DNA of 23,984 nt. It comes from an uncultured Bacteroides sp. (GTDB lineage Bacteria; Bacteroidota; Bacteroidia; Bacteroidales; Bacteroidaceae). Positions 22,578 to 23,984 of the stretch are shown in pieces. Position numbers and translations under genes: made by a program. Location of the stretch: the NCBI GenBank assembly GCA_934716785.1, contig CAKUYM010000029.1, forward strand, positions 1 through 23,984, given 5' to 3'. The notes under the pieces were generated by a model. That model had not been told where the DNA came from. It searched no databases and saw only the letters and a program-made list of their open reading frames with translations. How positions within the stretch are numbered: the stretch's first letter is position 1; each line of letters opens with the position of its first letter.

Positions 22578-23984
22578 ATGATTGATTGGAACTATATACT
22601 CAGTCAGATAGCAACAGTAGCCTTTGATATACTCTATTTCGGGGCCATTATCGGTACGATTGTCATCATCATTCTCGACAATCGTAATCCGGTTAAGACT
22701 ATGGCGTGGATACTGATATTGCTTTTCCTTCCTATTGTAGGTCTTGTCTTGTATTTTTTCTTTGGCAGAAGCCAGCGCCGCGAACGTATTATCAGCCGGA
22801 AGAGCTACGACCGTCTGCTGAAGAAGCCAATGGCGGAATACTTGGCTCAGGATTGTTCGGTAGTTCAGCATGAGTATTCCCGCCTTATCCAATTATTTCA
22901 GCATACCAATCAGTCGTTCCCCTTCGAAGGCAACCGGGTGGCTGTCTATACGGAAGGTTATACCAAACTGCAATCCTTATTGCGCGAACTTCAGAAGGCG
23001 AAGCAGCACATCCACATGGAGTATTATATCTTTGAGGATGATTCCGTTGGGCGTCTGGTCAGGGATGTACTGATTGAAAAAGCCTCTCAGGGAGTGGAAG
23101 TAAGGGTGATTTATGATGATGTGGGATGTTGGCACGTCCCTAATCGTTTTTTTGAGGAGATGCGCAATGCCGGCATTGAGGTACGTAGCTTCCTGAAGGT
23201 GCGGTTCCCGTTATTTACCAGCAAGGTGAACTACCGTAACCATAGAAAGATTGTCGTTATCGACGGACAGGTCGGTTTTGTGGGCGGAATGAATCTTGCG
23301 GAACGCTATATGCGCGGTTTCTCTTGGGGAATTTGGCGCGATACGCATATTCTGTTGGAGGGCAAGGCTGTGCATGGTTTGCAAACAGCCTTCCTGCTTG
23401 ATTGGTATTTTGTAGACCGCACACTCATAACGTCATCCCGCTATTTCCCGAGAATAGACTCTTACGGCAGCTCTTTGGTTCAGATAGTCACAAGCGAGCC
23501 TATCGGACCATGGAAGGAAATCATGCAGGGGCTGACTGTGGCAATTACCAATGCCAGAAAATATTTCTATATGCAGACTCCCTATTTCCTACCCACGGAG
23601 CAAATTTTGGCAGCCATGCAGACTGCCGCCTTGTCAGGGGTGGATATACGCTTGATGTTGCCGGAACGTGCGGATAATCGGATTACCCATCTCGGCTCCT
23701 GTTCCTATTTGGCAGATGTGATGCAGGCCGGGGTAAAGGTCTATTTCTACAAGAAAGGGTTTCTGCATTCCAAACTGATGGTATCGGACGATTTGCTTTC
23801 TACGGTAGGTTCAACCAATCTTGACTTCCGCAGTTTTGAGCATAATTTTGAAGTAAATGCTTTTATCTACGATATGGATACAGCGCTTGAGATGAAAGAA
23901 ATATTCCTTCAAGACCAGCGTGAAAGTACGCAGATATTCCTGAAGAACTGGATAAAGCGCCCGTGGAGACAAAAAGCAGCGGAG
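22578..23984 (+). CDS. cls: Cardiolipin synthase (phospholipase D family), 3' end cut by window
   Basis: Joins two phosphatidylglycerol molecules into cardiolipin at the inner membrane. I translated 469 open codons from ATG 22578 to the window end. Two N-terminal membrane helices (about 11-32 and 41-62) precede the soluble part. The duplicated PLD active sites are NHRKIVVID (H222, K224, D229) and HSKLMVSDD (H397, K399, D404), each followed by the usual GGMN and GSTN segments. Family members are around 480 residues, so only about 10-20 C-terminal residues are missing. The order of helices and HKD motifs fits bacterial ClsA-type enzymes. It has its own promoter and lies after a terminator, so it is transcribed independently of the upstream barrel gene. 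Confidence 0.95.
   Translation, partial: MIDWNYILSQIATVAFDILYFGAIIGTIVIIILDNRNPVKTMAWILILLFLPIVGLVLYFFFGRSQRRERIISRKSYDRLLKKPMAEYLAQDCSVVQHEYSRLIQLFQHTNQSFPFEGNRVAVYTEGYTKLQSLLRELQKAKQHIHMEYYIFEDDSVGRLVRDVLIEKASQGVEVRVIYDDVGCWHVPNRFFEEMRNAGIEVRSFLKVRFPLFTSKVNYRNHRKIVVIDGQVGFVGGMNLAERYMRGFSWGIWRDTHILLEGKAVHGLQTAFLLDWYFVDRTLITSSRYFPRIDSYGSSLVQIVTSEPIGPWKEIMQGLTVAITNARKYFYMQTPYFLPTEQILAAMQTAALSGVDIRLMLPERADNRITHLGSCSYLADVMQAGVKVYFYKKGFLHSKLMVSDDLLSTVGSTNLDFRSFEHNFEVNAFIYDMDTALEMKEIFLQDQRESTQIFLKNWIKRPWRQKAAE

Noticed and set aside
22870..23073. Short plus-strand frame inside cls
   Set aside because: It is an alternative frame of the cardiolipin synthase gene, whose HKD motifs are in another frame.
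1..23984. CRISPR array, toxin-antitoxin pair, defence island or transposon
   Set aside because: No regularly spaced repeats, no Cas, transposase or recombinase-like protein and no small paired genes were found on either strand.

Overview
This window comes from a Bacteroidales genome, most likely Bacteroides or Phocaeicola. It carries a SusC/SusD pair, BACON-type surface lipoproteins, a tRNA gene without an encoded CCA, and several promoters of the Bacteroides sigma-ABfr form (TTTG, about 19-20 nt, then TAnnTTTG). Exact species cannot be read from the sequence.

Layout. (1) Positions 1-1201, minus strand: the 5' part of queA (cut by the window edge), a decayed ORF6N-domain gene, and a tRNA-Pro(GGG) with its own promoter and terminator. 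(2) 1277-2734, minus strand: an AzgA-type purine permease with promoter and terminator. (3) 2734-15577, minus strand: an eight-gene polysaccharide utilization locus (PUL). In transcription order it reads nagP (sugar/H+ symporter), nagA, a nagB-like gene, a GH20 hexosaminidase, a GH18-like lipoprotein, susC, susD and a duplicated BACON/Lcl-type surface lipoprotein. (4) 15654-16802, minus strand: a XylR-type hybrid regulator just upstream, the obvious candidate regulator. (5) 16996-22452: a plus-strand AraC regulator, minus-strand aroB, a small plus-strand four-helix membrane protein, and a large plus-strand TonB-receptor-like outer-membrane barrel protein. (6) 22578 to the end, plus strand: cardiolipin synthase, cut by the window edge.

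How the PUL should work (inference from families): the surface lipoprotein and SusD capture a GlcNAc-containing glycan and SusC imports it. The GH20 and GH18-like proteins release or trim GlcNAc, NagP moves GlcNAc across the inner membrane, and NagA plus the NagB-like enzyme feed it to glycolysis. Phosphorylation of GlcNAc must come from a kinase outside the window. Gene spacing is tight throughout (7-bp overlap to 58-bp gap), there is one strong terminator at the end, and the promoter in front of nagP has a good -7 box but no -33 box. This suggests one operon under activator control.

Most unusual points: the operon's NagB-like enzyme has altered active-site residues; the GH18-like protein keeps only part of the GH18 signature; the terminal lipoprotein is an internal duplication; a frameshifted ORF6N remnant abuts the tRNA terminator; and the cls promoter shares bases with the preceding terminator. 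I did not find a CRISPR array, phage, transposon or clear novel defence system.
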